Below the pieces are notes generated by a model. It ran no database searches, was not told the origin of the DNA, and saw nothing but the letters and a program-made list of their open reading frames with translations. A stretch of DNA of 41,008 nt from Nitrospiraceae bacterium (lineage in GTDB: Bacteria > Nitrospirota > Nitrospiria > Nitrospirales > Nitrospiraceae), in the NCBI GenBank assembly GCA_919902665.1, contig CAKKRK010000145.1:1-41008 (forward strand), read 5' to 3'. This document shows, piece after piece, positions 9,366 through 18,514 of the stretch (within the stretch, counting starts at the first letter, position 1; each line of letters opens with the position of its first letter). Made by a program: the position numbers and the translations under genes.

Positions 9366-10826
9366 TTAGGCAGGCTGGGCTGGGTGTCTGGGAGAAGGTC
9401 GTGATGATAGAGGTGTTGCCAATTGTTCGAGCGACTGCCCTTCCGCATTGATTCCCAACCACAGTTCAATCGCCGCGCCGAGCAGCATCATGCCTCCGCC
9501 CAGCAGATATCCATAGAAAACGCTCGTCATCGATGTTTCGATGAGCCTCCCGTAGAGCCACGGCGCCGCCACACCGGCCCCTTGTGCCACGATAAAGAAA
9601 AAGGCAATGGCCATGGCTCGGATCTCCATCGGAAATATTTCGCTCACCGTCAAATAAGCGGCACTGGCCCCGGCCGATGCAAAAAAGAAGATCAGCGACC
9701 AGAACATCATATGCTGAGTGAGCGTCAAGGAACCTATCCAAAACAGATATCCCGCAAACCCCAAAAGCAGACCAGCTAGGCCGTAGGTCAAGCTGATCAT
9801 GAGTTTGCGGCCGACCGTATCGAATAGTCGACCTAATAGCAGCGGACCCAAGAAATTGCCGAGTGCGAAAGGCAAGAGGTAGAGTCCGATGGTGCTGCTG
9901 AGCACGCCGTAATATTTCGTCAGCAATAACGGATAGGTGAACGACACCGCATTATACATGAACGATTGTGTGACCATCAGTCCGATGCCGAGGACCGTCC
10001 TTCGTGGATACGACTGGAAGAGTTCCCGAGCAACAGTCACGATTGTCGCGTGGGGGCGAGCATGGACCGTGATCGTCCCATGGGGCTCCGTCAGCAACGT
10101 TCCTTGATCCTGCTCCACCTCTCGTTCAATCTGCGACACAATGGCTTCCGCATCAGGAACCCGACCATGGGTCATCAGCCAACGTGGGCTTTCGGGAATC
10201 ACACGCCGAACGATGATGATCGCCACTCCCAGCACTGCACCGAACACAAAGCACAGTCGCCAGCCGATCGATTCAGGAAAGATAGCCGGATTTAGTAACA
10301 GCAGCGTCAGCAGTGCGCCGACCGCCGAGCCGAGCCACCAGGTTCCGTTGATTGCTAGATCGGTATGCCCACGGCTTCGAGCGGGAATTAATTCGTCGAT
10401 GGCCGAATTGATCGCGGCATACTCGCCACCTATCCCGGCGCCGGTCAGAAATCGAAACAACATGAAACTCATGAGGTCCCATGAGAAAGCTGTCAGCACC
10501 GTCGCCACAAGATACAGGGCCAACGTGATCATGAACCATTTCTTTCGTCCCTGTCGGTCGGTGAGGTAGGAAAAGACCAGCGCGCCAACAACCGACCCGG
10601 CTAAATATGCAGAGGCTGTGAGCCCTACTTCTGATTGCGTGAGGTGTAATGCGTCTGGGTGGGTCAGCATCGGACCGAGCGCGGCTACGATGGATACTTC
10701 AAGCCCATCGAGCAGCCACGTGATCCCCAGTGCCCCGACGACCCGCCAGTGCCAGCGGGCCCAGGGCAACCGATCCATGCGTTGTGGAATATTGGTAGTG
10801 ATCGAGATGCCAGACTCGGCAGGCAT
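9366..10826 (-). CDS. MFS transporter (sugar/organic-acid:H+ symporter-like)
   Basis: Twelve-helix major facilitator of 486 residues. It shows the cytoplasmic loop motif DRQGRKK between helices 2 and 3, the helix-1 segment ITWLLDGLEVSIVAALGP, a helix-5 region with GIGGEYAAINSAIDELIPAR, and the internal repeat of the loop motif (GRLFDTVGRK) after helix 8. PESPRWL follows helix 6, as in sugar and aromatic-acid transporters. A long cytoplasmic loop separates the two halves. GAGGGTAA precedes the start. It lies 47 bases downstream of zwf, so it may carry a substrate related to hexose metabolism, but that link is only contextual. Confidence 0.88.
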   Translation of the reverse strand: MPAESGISITTNIPQRMDRLPWARWHWRVVGALGITWLLDGLEVSIVAALGPMLTHPDALHLTQSEVGLTASAYLAGSVVGALVFSYLTDRQGRKKWFMITLALYLVATVLTAFSWDLMSFMLFRFLTGAGIGGEYAAINSAIDELIPARSRGHTDLAINGTWWLGSAVGALLTLLLLNPAIFPESIGWRLCFVFGAVLGVAIIIVRRVIPESPRWLMTHGRVPDAEAIVSQIEREVEQDQGTLLTEPHGTITVHARPHATIVTVARELFQSYPRRTVLGIGLMVTQSFMYNAVSFTYPLLLTKYYGVLSSTIGLYLLPFALGNFLGPLLLGRLFDTVGRKLMISLTYGLAGLLLGFAGYLFWIGSLTLTQHMMFWSLIFFFASAGASAAYLTVSEIFPMEIRAMAIAFFFIVAQGAGVAAPWLYGRLIETSMTSVFYGYLLGGGMMLLGAAIELWLGINAEGQSLEQLATPLSSRPSPRHPAQPA

Positions 10827-10873
10827 TTACCCTCGTAGCATAACGACGCGGCAGAGGATTCGTGCGGGAATTC

Positions 10874-12340
10874 CTACCAGCCCAATTGCCAGTTCAGACC
10901 GTTTTGCTCCACAAGCGCGTCGGCTTCCTGTGGCCCCCACGATCCAGCCGTATAGACATGCACCGGTCGGGGGCTGAGCAAGAGCGGGTCGTACAGTCGC
11001 CAGGCCGTTTCTGTAAAGTCCGAGGTCACGAACAATGTTTGGTCGCCGATCATGACGTCGCGCAACAGTGTTTCGTAGGCTTCCGGCAGTTCCCCGCCGA
11101 AGGCTTTGCCGTAGTCGAATCTCAATGCACGATCGGCAAACTTGAAGGGCCGCCCAGGTGTTTTCACGGAGAAGCAGAGAGAAAATCCTTCACTCGGTTG
11201 CAGCATGATCAGTAACTTGTTGGGATTGAGACTGCCTGGTTCCAATGATCGAAAGACTTGAATGGGTGCCGAGCGGAAGGTGACGGCCACCTGGGTAATC
11301 TTGCGCGGAAGCCGTTTGCCGGTTCTTAAATAAAACGGCACTCCCCTCCAACGCCAGTTGTGAATCTCCAACTTCAACGCCACGTAGGTTTCAGTCTTGG
11401 AGTCTGGCGGCACACCTCGTTCTTCCAGATAGCCGGGGATCCGCTGGCCGGCGACATCCCATGCCGCATATTGGCCGAAGATCACGTCCTGAGAGCGAAT
11501 GGGGGAAATCGAACGCAATACTTTTAGCTTTTCCGCTTGAATCTCGGATGCTTCGAAGGAAGTCGGCACTTCCATGCCGACGACGGTCAGGAGTTGCGTC
11601 AAATGGTTCTGGACCATATCGCGCAACGCGCCGGCCCCCTGATAGTAGGCTCCACGGTGTTCGACACCGAGGTCTTCCGCAACCGTGATTTCCACGCTCT
11701 CGACTGAATCGCGATTCCAGAGTGATTCAAAAATGGGGTTCGCAAAGCGAAAGGCCAATAGATTTTGTACGGTCTCTTTGCCGAGATAATGATCGATACG
11801 ATAGATCTGGGACTCTTCGAGATAACGATGCAAGAGGGTATTGAGCGAGCGTGCCGAGTGGAAATCATGACCGAACGGCTTTTCAAAGACCACTCGCACC
11901 CACCCATGGCTCTTGAGCAATCCGGTTTGATCGAGGAGTTCGAGGGTTGCAGGCACAATCGTCGGCGGAAGCGCCAGGTAAAAGATTCGGTTTTGAGGCA
12001 GATTCCTCGCCACTTCAAACTGAGCGATATACTTGGCAAGAGCTTCGTAGTCCGCCAATTCGCCTTCGCGCAAGGTGTGATAATACACATGATCGTCACA
12101 CCATTGGCGCAGGTCGGTCGTATGACGCGACCCGGAACTGCTCAGGCCCTCATACGCCCATAACCGGAAGGCGTCTTGACTGAGCTCCGGCAACGCAGCG
12201 CCGACAATGAGGGTGTTCTGTTTTTCCAGTTCGCCGTAGGTGCGCAAGTGAAAGAGTGCGGGCAGGAGTTTTCGCCGGGTCAGATCACCGGTCGCTCCTA
12301 GAATAATAAAGAGATGCGGCTCGACGGCTCGTTCGTTCAT
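10874..12340 (-). CDS. zwf: Glucose-6-phosphate 1-dehydrogenase
   Basis: Oxidises glucose 6-phosphate to 6-phosphogluconolactone with NAD(P)+, entering the oxidative pentose phosphate pathway. The 488 residues carry the dinucleotide-binding GATGDLTRRKLLPAL (15-29), EKPFG (153-157) and the substrate-site RIDHYLGKE (181-189). The frame extends 51 codons upstream, but the ATG at 12340 directly precedes the conserved N-terminus and has AGGAG about 6 bases before it, so the longer start is rejected. The small gene at 12366-12563 lies 25 bases upstream and an MFS gene 47 bases downstream, probably one transcript. Neither pgl nor gnd is visible. Confidence 0.96.
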   Translation of the reverse strand: MNERAVEPHLFIILGATGDLTRRKLLPALFHLRTYGELEKQNTLIVGAALPELSQDAFRLWAYEGLSSSGSRHTTDLRQWCDDHVYYHTLREGELADYEALAKYIAQFEVARNLPQNRIFYLALPPTIVPATLELLDQTGLLKSHGWVRVVFEKPFGHDFHSARSLNTLLHRYLEESQIYRIDHYLGKETVQNLLAFRFANPIFESLWNRDSVESVEITVAEDLGVEHRGAYYQGAGALRDMVQNHLTQLLTVVGMEVPTSFEASEIQAEKLKVLRSISPIRSQDVIFGQYAAWDVAGQRIPGYLEERGVPPDSKTETYVALKLEIHNWRWRGVPFYLRTGKRLPRKITQVAVTFRSAPIQVFRSLEPGSLNPNKLLIMLQPSEGFSLCFSVKTPGRPFKFADRALRFDYGKAFGGELPEAYETLLRDVMIGDQTLFVTSDFTETAWRLYDPLLLSPRPVHVYTAGSWGPQEADALVEQNGLNWQLGW

Positions 12341-12365
12341 GTTCTCCTGGTGTGACCTGGTTGCG

Positions 12366-12563
12366 TTACTCGTCCGGCTCCTCGATCGGGCCAGCCCATT
12401 CACCTTTGGCCAGTGGGACTTCCTGAAACCCGCCGTCCGGCCATTGGAACTGTCCTGCCTCATCGACAAGCACGATAAAGGGATCGGCCTCATGCGCTTG
12501 TCCCCGGAACCAGTACCAGCCAGGTCTTGTCGGTTTGTCGTTGCTCCAACGATAGGGCGACAT
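12366..12563 (-). CDS. Small hypothetical protein upstream of zwf
   Basis: A 65-residue soluble, acidic protein rich in Trp, Pro and Gly (MSPYRWSNDKPTRPGWYWF near the start, GEWAGPIEEPDE at the end). There is no signal peptide or membrane segment. The chosen ATG has AAGGAAG at good distance; an in-frame upstream ATG would add 11 residues. The pattern with aromatic residues and the PGWYW box suggests a small beta-rich domain, but I do not recognise a family. The 25-base spacing to zwf makes translation from a common mRNA likely. Coding character and ribosome-binding site support a real gene. Confidence 0.72.
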   Translation of the reverse strand: MSPYRWSNDKPTRPGWYWFRGQAHEADPFIVLVDEAGQFQWPDGGFQEVPLAKGEWAGPIEEPDE

Positions 12564-12656
12564 CGATTCTTCCTTATGTCCTGAACGGTTCGTCATTCCT
12601 CCACGTCTTCATGTTCTGGTACAGTACGGAATCTCTATTCGTGACCCTATCACGTC

Positions 12657-15176
12657 ATGTCCACACTTCCAATAGAAGACGTGCTGCCGTCAGTCTGCCG
12701 GGCATTGGAAGCCGGTCCGAATGCGTTGCTCACCGCCCCTCCGGGAGCTGGGAAAACCACTCGTGTCCCAGTAGCGTTCCTGAACGCCCCCTGGTTGTCG
12801 GGTAAAAAAATCTTGCTGCTTGAACCCCGGCGGCTCGCTGCGCGAGCTGCCGCTCACCGGATGGCCGACCAGCTGCACGAGCCCATTGGGGAAACCATCG
12901 GCTATCGGATGCGATTCGACACGAAGATCGGGCCGAGGACTAAAATCGAGGTCGTCACTGAGGGAGTGCTGACCCGGCTACTCCAAGAGGATCCGTCGTT
13001 GGCTGCCTACGGCATGGTGTTGTTCGACGAATTTCATGAACGAAGTCTGCAAGCCGACCTGGGACTTGCCCTCTGTCTTGAAGCTCAACGTCTCTTTCGC
13101 CCAGACCTTCGCCTCTTGGTGATGTCGGCGACCCTCAACTGCGGTCCTGTCAGTGAGCTGATGGGTCATGCGCCGCTCATTACCTGCGAAGGTCGGCTGT
13201 TTCCCGTCGAAACCCGATACCTCGATCGCGCTGTTTCCGGACGACTTGATCATGCCGTGGTGCAGCACATTCGACGATCACTGGCGAACGATGACGGTAG
13301 CTTGCTGGTCTTTCTTCCGGGAATGGCTGATATCCGCCGAGTCGAGCGGACGCTGTTGGAGTCGAAACTGGGACCATCGATACAGATCGCACCACTGCAC
13401 GGTGAGCTTCCGCAAGACATGCAAGACGCGGCGATTCGACCAGCCGCTCCTGGCTCACGAAAAATCGTGCTTGCCACGTCGATTGCCGAAACCAGCTTGA
13501 CCATCGAGGGGGTGCGCGTGGTCATCGACGGAGGCTGGCTCCGCATTCCTCGGTTCGATCCTCGCTCCGGTCTGACTCGGTTGGAGACCATTCGCGTCAC
13601 GCGAGATTCTGCTGAGCAACGCCGTGGCAGAGCGGGGCGTCTTGAACCAGGCATCTGTTACCGGCTGTGGACCGAAAAGGAGCAGGCCTCACTCGCAGTC
13701 CATCGTCCACCGGAAATTCTCGAGGCAGATCTAGCCCCGCTGATGTTGGATCTCGCCCAGTGGGGCGCGCAGAGTCCGGATGAATTCTCCTGGCTCACCC
13801 CGCCGCCGCCTGGTGCGGTCGCCCAAGCCAAAGACTTGCTCATCCAGCTCGGCGCCTTCTCAACGGACGAGCGCCTGACAGACCATGGACGGCAAATGGC
13901 CGAGCTTCCGCTGCATCCCCGCTTGGCGCATATGCTGATTAGCGCCATTTCACTGGGGCTTGCCGATCAAGCATGCGAAGTGGCGGCGCTGTTGAGTGAA
14001 CGTGACGTCCTGCACGGACCGTCGGCAGACCAGAATGTAGATGTGCGTGTCAGGCTGGATGTGCTTCAGGGTGAAGGTGATTTCAGCAGCCAGACAGTCA
14101 ATCGAACCGCCCTCGAACGCGTGAGGCGAACGGCTCAACTCTGGCAACGACAGCTCAAGAGGCTGCCGAGGAAGCCCAACGGCGACGGACATGACCACCC
14201 GCATGTGGCTGGTCTTTTGCTCGCACTGGCCTACCCTGATCGGATCGCGCAGCGACAACCTGCTGACACTGCCAGTTACCGACTTGTGAATGGGCGAGGT
14301 GCACGGTTCAGAAGACCTGATCCCATCGCGACGGAACCCTTCCTTGTCATCGCGGACTTGGATGGAGGAGGCCAGTGGGCCAATATTAACCTCGCAGCTC
14401 CGATCACGTGCGAAGCCATTGAATCGTTGTACCAGGAGCAGGTAATCGAAGAAGAATTGGTTGTCTGGGATGAGCGTATTGGTGCTGTTCGAGCCTCATG
14501 CCGTCGCAGCCTCGGATCCGTCATTCTTTCAGAGGACGCCCTCTCAAAGCCAGATGATCAGTCCTTAGTTCATGCGCTTTTACAGGGAATAGGCAAAGTA
14601 GGGATTCATATATTAAATATTCCGCCTGAGCTTCAACAGTGGCGATCTCGAGTCATGTGGGTTCATCGCATCGAAGCTTCTCACTCAGACTGGCCAGATC
14701 TTTCCGAGAGGGCGTTACTGACGACGTTGGATCAGTGGCTAGGGCCTTACCTCGCCGGAATCACAACACTTGATCGTGTGAAGCGGTTGGATTTGACCGT
14801 GCCATTGCATGCCTTGCTTACGCGCGAACAGCAACGGCGTCTCGACAGGATGGCCCCAACTCATATTACGGTACCGAGCGGCTCTCATCTCCGCGTCGAC
14901 TACGATCAGCCAGATCTCCCGGTTCTTGCCGTACGACTACAAGAGATGTTCGGTTGTCAGGAGACGCCACGGGTGGCGGACGGAAAGATTCCCGTGATGT
15001 TGCACCTTCTCTCACCCGCCAAGCGCCCGGTGCAGGTCACTCAAGATCTCGGCGGATTCTGGAAGCGAGCGTATCAAGATGTCCGGAAGGAACTACGTGG
15101 TCGGTATCCAAAACACCACTGGCCTGAAGATCCGCTGAATGCCGTGCCGACGGCAAAGGCAAAGCGGCGCAGTTAA
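12657..15176 (+). CDS. hrpB: ATP-dependent helicase HrpB
   Basis: DEAH-type superfamily 2 RNA helicase of unknown physiological role, standard length at 839 residues. Motifs are Walker A APPGAGKTTR (27-36), motif II as DEFHER (124-129), SATL (157-160), the TSIAETSLTIEGV box (274-286) and QRRGRAGR (321-328). These are followed by HA2/OB-like regions and the HrpB-specific C-terminal domain with LSPAKRPVQVTQDLGGFW near the end. It is transcribed divergently from the small gene/zwf operon, with 93 bases between start codons that must hold both promoters. No strong Shine-Dalgarno is seen. Confidence 0.95.
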   Translation: MSTLPIEDVLPSVCRALEAGPNALLTAPPGAGKTTRVPVAFLNAPWLSGKKILLLEPRRLAARAAAHRMADQLHEPIGETIGYRMRFDTKIGPRTKIEVVTEGVLTRLLQEDPSLAAYGMVLFDEFHERSLQADLGLALCLEAQRLFRPDLRLLVMSATLNCGPVSELMGHAPLITCEGRLFPVETRYLDRAVSGRLDHAVVQHIRRSLANDDGSLLVFLPGMADIRRVERTLLESKLGPSIQIAPLHGELPQDMQDAAIRPAAPGSRKIVLATSIAETSLTIEGVRVVIDGGWLRIPRFDPRSGLTRLETIRVTRDSAEQRRGRAGRLEPGICYRLWTEKEQASLAVHRPPEILEADLAPLMLDLAQWGAQSPDEFSWLTPPPPGAVAQAKDLLIQLGAFSTDERLTDHGRQMAELPLHPRLAHMLISAISLGLADQACEVAALLSERDVLHGPSADQNVDVRVRLDVLQGEGDFSSQTVNRTALERVRRTAQLWQRQLKRLPRKPNGDGHDHPHVAGLLLALAYPDRIAQRQPADTASYRLVNGRGARFRRPDPIATEPFLVIADLDGGGQWANINLAAPITCEAIESLYQEQVIEEELVVWDERIGAVRASCRRSLGSVILSEDALSKPDDQSLVHALLQGIGKVGIHILNIPPELQQWRSRVMWVHRIEASHSDWPDLSERALLTTLDQWLGPYLAGITTLDRVKRLDLTVPLHALLTREQQRRLDRMAPTHITVPSGSHLRVDYDQPDLPVLAVRLQEMFGCQETPRVADGKIPVMLHLLSPAKRPVQVTQDLGGFWKRAYQDVRKELRGRYPKHHWPEDPLNAVPTAKAKRRS

Positions 15177-15271
15177 TTTAAGCGCGGCATCATTCAATAA
15201 TCACTTGAGATCTTACTGCAAGAGATTTAATAAACAAAGCATTCCATCGACTCACAGTTCTGTCAGTGTGC

Positions 15272-15577
15272 TCACCCATTCCCGCGTCGCTCCTCCCAGA
15301 TTCGAAATGCCACAAGGTCCTGTGCGAGGCTATGGAGCAGCAGCGCCAACACCGCCGCATCATCGATGAATCCAACACCAGGGATAAAGTCTGGTATCAA
15401 GTCTACCGGGCTCACAACGTAGAGCAGGGCTCCTGCAAGCGAGGCAAGTGTGCGCACGGAGAGCCCCCGGTAGCTACCATCCTTCCAAGCCTTGAGAAGA
15501 CGACCCAACAGGGGAAGGTCAGACCGGAGACGCCCGATCATGCGGAGCATCTCAAAGAACCTCGTGGACATTTTCAT
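15272..15577 (-). CDS. YkvA/DUF1232 family small membrane protein
   Basis: A 101-residue protein whose central hydrophobic stretch carries the YkvA (DUF1232) signature SPVDLIPDFIPGVGFIDDAA, a conserved box of unknown function in small membrane-associated proteins. The frame is open for another 47 codons upstream, but the ATG at 15577 has GGAGGT a few bases before it (a second ATG two codons on, at 15571, is also possible), so I chose the short form. It converges with hrpB across 95 bases. There is no evidence about function beyond the family. Confidence 0.85.
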   Translation of the reverse strand: MKMSTRFFEMLRMIGRLRSDLPLLGRLLKAWKDGSYRGLSVRTLASLAGALLYVVSPVDLIPDFIPGVGFIDDAAVLALLLHSLAQDLVAFRIWEERRGNG

Positions 15578-15993
15578 CTTCACCTCCAGAACGACCGGTT
15601 TCCTTGTTCTTCGTGGGAGAACGCGTTGTGCACCTTGTCGTAAAGCATACCAAAGACAGAGAATGTTTTGAAGTAAGACAAAGATGGCATCTCGACTTAA
15701 GACCCAACCCAGCTCCACTATGCACCCACGACGAGGCTCTGGTCGTTTGTGATCACATCGACGCCGCCATTAAAACATTGAACGGCTAACGAGCAAATCA
15801 CTACACTCGCCGCTGAGTAGGTCGCCGCAAAAGCAGATAGTGGTGTGATAGCGACTTCCGGCAGTGACTTGTAGATCCTCTAGGTGGCCGAGAATCGTGG
15901 GGTGAAGCGAAGGTGGAAGGAGATTGCCTTCGGCAGGCAACCCCCACAGGGGCTATCTGCCGACTGAGTGGGGTGCAGGAACTTGACCGGAAA
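15578..15993. other. Gene-poor region between ykvA-like and the small secreted protein gene
   Basis: 416 bases without a supported gene. A 61-codon plus-strand frame at 15604-15789 ends in a peptide loosely like the C-terminus of a class III/V aminotransferase (PLCTHDEALVVCDHIDAA) and might be a gene remnant, but nothing upstream supports it. Two hairpins lie at 15924-15952 (separate entry). Confidence 0.4.
15924..15952 (-). terminator. Tandem hairpins downstream of the small secreted protein gene
   Basis: On the minus strand, a CCCC/GGGG stem with a 3-base loop (15942-15952) is followed by a 6-bp stem TTGCCT/AGGCAA with a 5-base loop (15924-15940). They lie 42 bases after the stop codon of the gene ending at 15994. 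There is no T tract, so this is a tentative terminator. Confidence 0.35.
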
Positions 15994-16269
15994 TTATTCA
16001 GTCTTGGCCTTTAGTTCCTTCACTTTCCCCTTGGCCCGTTCACCAGCGGCCTTGATATTGCCTTTGGCCCGTTCACCCATGGCTTTCATTTTATTGCCCT
16101 GGGCTTCTTCTATCTTGGCCTTGGCTTCCCCCTTTGCTTCCTCTACGGTGGCTTTTGCTTCCCCCTTCATCGCTTCCATGGTGGCAGCGGTCTCGCCTGC
16201 ATGCGTGAACGACGGGGTAAGAAACAGAACCGCACCCAACGATAGCACTGTTAGAAATGACAACCGCAT
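15994..16269 (-). CDS. Small secreted Lys/Ala/Glu-rich repeat protein
   Basis: A 91-residue protein with a clear signal peptide (about 1-24, hydrophobic LSFLTVLSLGAVLFL ending THA-GE), then a mature part made almost only of A, K, E, G and a few R/M. Two repeat types are visible: EAKGEAKA twice, and GERAKGNIK/GERAKGKVK. The pattern predicts amphipathic helix or disorder, similar in composition to LEA-like or CsbD-like stress proteins. The ATG at 16269 has AAGGAG seven bases upstream; a TTG six codons earlier is less likely. It would act in the periplasm. The LEA comparison is by composition only. Confidence 0.78.
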   Translation of the reverse strand: MRLSFLTVLSLGAVLFLTPSFTHAGETAATMEAMKGEAKATVEEAKGEAKAKIEEAQGNKMKAMGERAKGNIKAAGERAKGKVKELKAKTE

Positions 16270-16420
16270 AGGGAATCTCCTTTGCAATGAAGTGAATGGG
16301 TGTCAGAGGTTGTGCCTATTCATGCGCAATCTCAAGTTTCGATGGAAATTCTGAATCTGCTTCGAGTTTGAGTCATTTCATCTGGTTTATGTGAATAGTA
16401 GCTAGGAGCGACTATGGCTA

Positions 16421-18166
16421 TTAACGAAACAGTCGTACAGGAACTTTCCGGCCTTTGATCCGAGCGCGGCCGAGCTGGTCGATAATACGAGCGGCGAGGG
16501 ATTCCGGGACATCGACGATGGAAAACCGATCTTCGATTTCGATCGCGCCGATGACGTTGGAGTTGACCTTCACCTCGTTGGCGATTGCGCCCACAAGGTC
16601 GCCTGGCCTGATACCGGCTTCGTGTCCAGCGCCGATGTACACCCGTGCCATGCCGGTCTCCCGCTGTCCACCTTGACGAGGCGGCCCAGTCGGCCGACGC
16701 TCAGGTCGGGAGGATGTGCTGCGGGATCGGTCGTCATAGCGACCAGCCTGCCGGACCGGCCTGCCGAATTCCGGCTGCCTGGCAGACACCCCGGGAATCT
16801 CCTGTTCCGGACGCTCCCCACCCTGCGCCCGAACCAGCAGTTTGATCGCGGCTGCTGCCACATCGGTCGCTGAATGGGAGGCGGCCAGCCGATCAACAAG
16901 GGGTGTGAACCCATCCAGCTTCCCATCGCGCAAGACCTCTGCCATAGTCGCGTGGATCCGCTCCAACTGTTTGGCGCGAAGATCGGCGACGCTGGGCACT
17001 GGCAAGACGGTGACCTGAGCTTTCGTGTGTTGCTCAATCGTTCGCAGTAGACGCTGTTCTCGAGGATCAAGGATCGTGATAGCCACGCCTTCCCGACCAG
17101 CTCGGCCAGTCCGACCGATCCGATGCACATAGACTTCAGCTGACGACGGGAGATCATAGTTGATCACGTGTGATACTTGGGGGATATCCAAGCCACGCGC
17201 AGCCACATCGGTCGCCACCAGCAACTCAGTTTGCCCGCCTTTGAATGCCTGCATCACACGGTCACGCTGCCCCTGGTTCATACCTCCATGAATCGCTTCG
17301 GCTCGATGGCCGCGACCCGTCAGCATCGCCGTCACTTCATCGACTTCTAGTCTGGTTCGACAGAAGACCAGTGCGGACTTCGCACCGGACACGTCGATCA
17401 CACGGGCAAGCGCCGCCCCTCGATGCGGTCTCGTGACAATATAGGCCACTTGCTGGACGCGCGGGGCCGTGCCGGCTTTGACTGGTTCTTTGGCAATCGT
17501 AATCTCGACGGGATTGTGGAGATGCCGGTGGGCGATCGAACGAATCCGTGGAGGCATCGTCGCGGAGAACAAGGCGGTCTGTTTGGTCTTGGGCGTTCCG
17601 GTCAGGATCGCGTCCAGGTCATCCGCAAACCCCATGTCGAGCATTTCATCGGCCTCGTCCAATACGACGATCTTCACGTCTTGTAGCTTGAGCGTGCCAC
17701 GGCGGATATGATCCAAGGCTCGGCCTGGTGTGGCGACGACCACGTCGACTCCCCGCTTGAGCGCATACAACTGCGGGCCGATGGCTTGCCCACCATAGAC
17801 CGCTAACACCGTCATGCGTAATTCCTTGCCGTACCGTTGCATCGCTTCTCCGACTTGAATCGCCAACTCGCGGGTCGGGACGAGCACAAGCGCTGATGGG
17901 CGAGCCTTGGCTTCATGACCGATTCGCTGCAGCAATGGCAACGCAAATGCTGCGGTCTTGCCGGTGCCGGTCGCCGCCTGTCCGAGCAAATCTCGTCCTG
18001 CGAGGAGCGGCGGAATCGCTTCGCGTTGGATGGGGGTGGGTTCTTCGTAGCCCAACGTTTCCAACGTCGTGAGAAGTGGCGCTTCAAGTCCTAAGGAAAC
18101 GAATCCTGGTGAAAATCCTGTTGCGGTCGGGCTGGCGGACACCGAAGGGTGACTCTGTTTCGTCAC
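16421..18166 (-). CDS. DEAD-box RNA helicase with DbpA-type RNA-binding domain
   Basis: ATP-dependent RNA helicase of the DeaD/CsdA/DbpA group, 581 residues. Motifs are the Q motif region (GYEEPTPIQREA), AATGTGKT (64-71), PTREL (97-101), VLDEADEMLDMGF containing DEAD (170-173), SAT (201-203), VATDVAARGLDIP and HRIGRTGRAG (348-357). A disordered, Arg-rich linker (about 440-500) leads to a C-terminal DbpA RNA-binding domain (about 503-581, ending GRKVPVRLF). Members act in ribosome assembly, cold adaptation or mRNA decay. The likely start codon is GTG, with AAAGG about 12 bases upstream. The gene seems monocistronic. Confidence 0.93.
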   Translation of the reverse strand: MTKQSHPSVSASPTATGFSPGFVSLGLEAPLLTTLETLGYEEPTPIQREAIPPLLAGRDLLGQAATGTGKTAAFALPLLQRIGHEAKARPSALVLVPTRELAIQVGEAMQRYGKELRMTVLAVYGGQAIGPQLYALKRGVDVVVATPGRALDHIRRGTLKLQDVKIVVLDEADEMLDMGFADDLDAILTGTPKTKQTALFSATMPPRIRSIAHRHLHNPVEITIAKEPVKAGTAPRVQQVAYIVTRPHRGAALARVIDVSGAKSALVFCRTRLEVDEVTAMLTGRGHRAEAIHGGMNQGQRDRVMQAFKGGQTELLVATDVAARGLDIPQVSHVINYDLPSSAEVYVHRIGRTGRAGREGVAITILDPREQRLLRTIEQHTKAQVTVLPVPSVADLRAKQLERIHATMAEVLRDGKLDGFTPLVDRLAASHSATDVAAAAIKLLVRAQGGERPEQEIPGVSARQPEFGRPVRQAGRYDDRSRSTSSRPERRPTGPPRQGGQRETGMARVYIGAGHEAGIRPGDLVGAIANEVKVNSNVIGAIEIEDRFSIVDVPESLAARIIDQLGRARIKGRKVPVRLFR

Positions 18167-18514
18167 GGAAACCGTTACCTTTCTGCCGATGATGGTCGTG
18201 GAATTGTAGAGAGTAAGGAACGACGACTCACAGCAAGCCTGATGTTACGTTGGAATGGGACGATAGCGCAAGACCAGGATCAGCCTGTTTTTAAAAATCG
18301 TCACCAGGCAGGTCGCGAAGCACCCAAGGCTCAAGCCGAGCCTCGGAACAGGATCGACTCACAGTGCATCGGGTTCGCATCATGTTGTCCGAGGGGGATA
18401 GCTCTCACAAGCTGGGCGGACAGGATGTTCCGTACCTGTCCGCCCACACAGGGTCACCAGCTGATATGAGACATCTTTTGTCCGGCAAAGCCATCCAGGG
18501 AGAAGCCTGCCGTC
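18167..18514. other. Intergenic region upstream of the DEAD-box gene
   Basis: 348 bases that must hold the promoter of the DEAD-box helicase gene (minus strand). No convincing gene is seen. A perfect inverted repeat lies at 18413-18446 (separate entry). Several short frames continuing from the broken gene at 18515-18835 carry no recognisable motif. Confidence 0.45.
18413..18446. repeat. Perfect 12-bp inverted repeat with 10-base loop
   Basis: TGGGCGGACAGG at 18413-18424 is exactly complementary to 18435-18446, with loop ATGTTCCGTA. It lies about 70 bases past the stop of the gene at 18515-18835. The GC-rich stem would form a very stable hairpin in either transcript but has no T tract on either side. 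It could be a terminator, or the remains of a mobile-element end. Confidence 0.6.

Noticed and set aside
15604-15789. 61-codon frame ending like an aminotransferase C-terminus
   Set aside because: Only about 30 residues look family-like, there is no matching upstream part, and the resemblance is weak.
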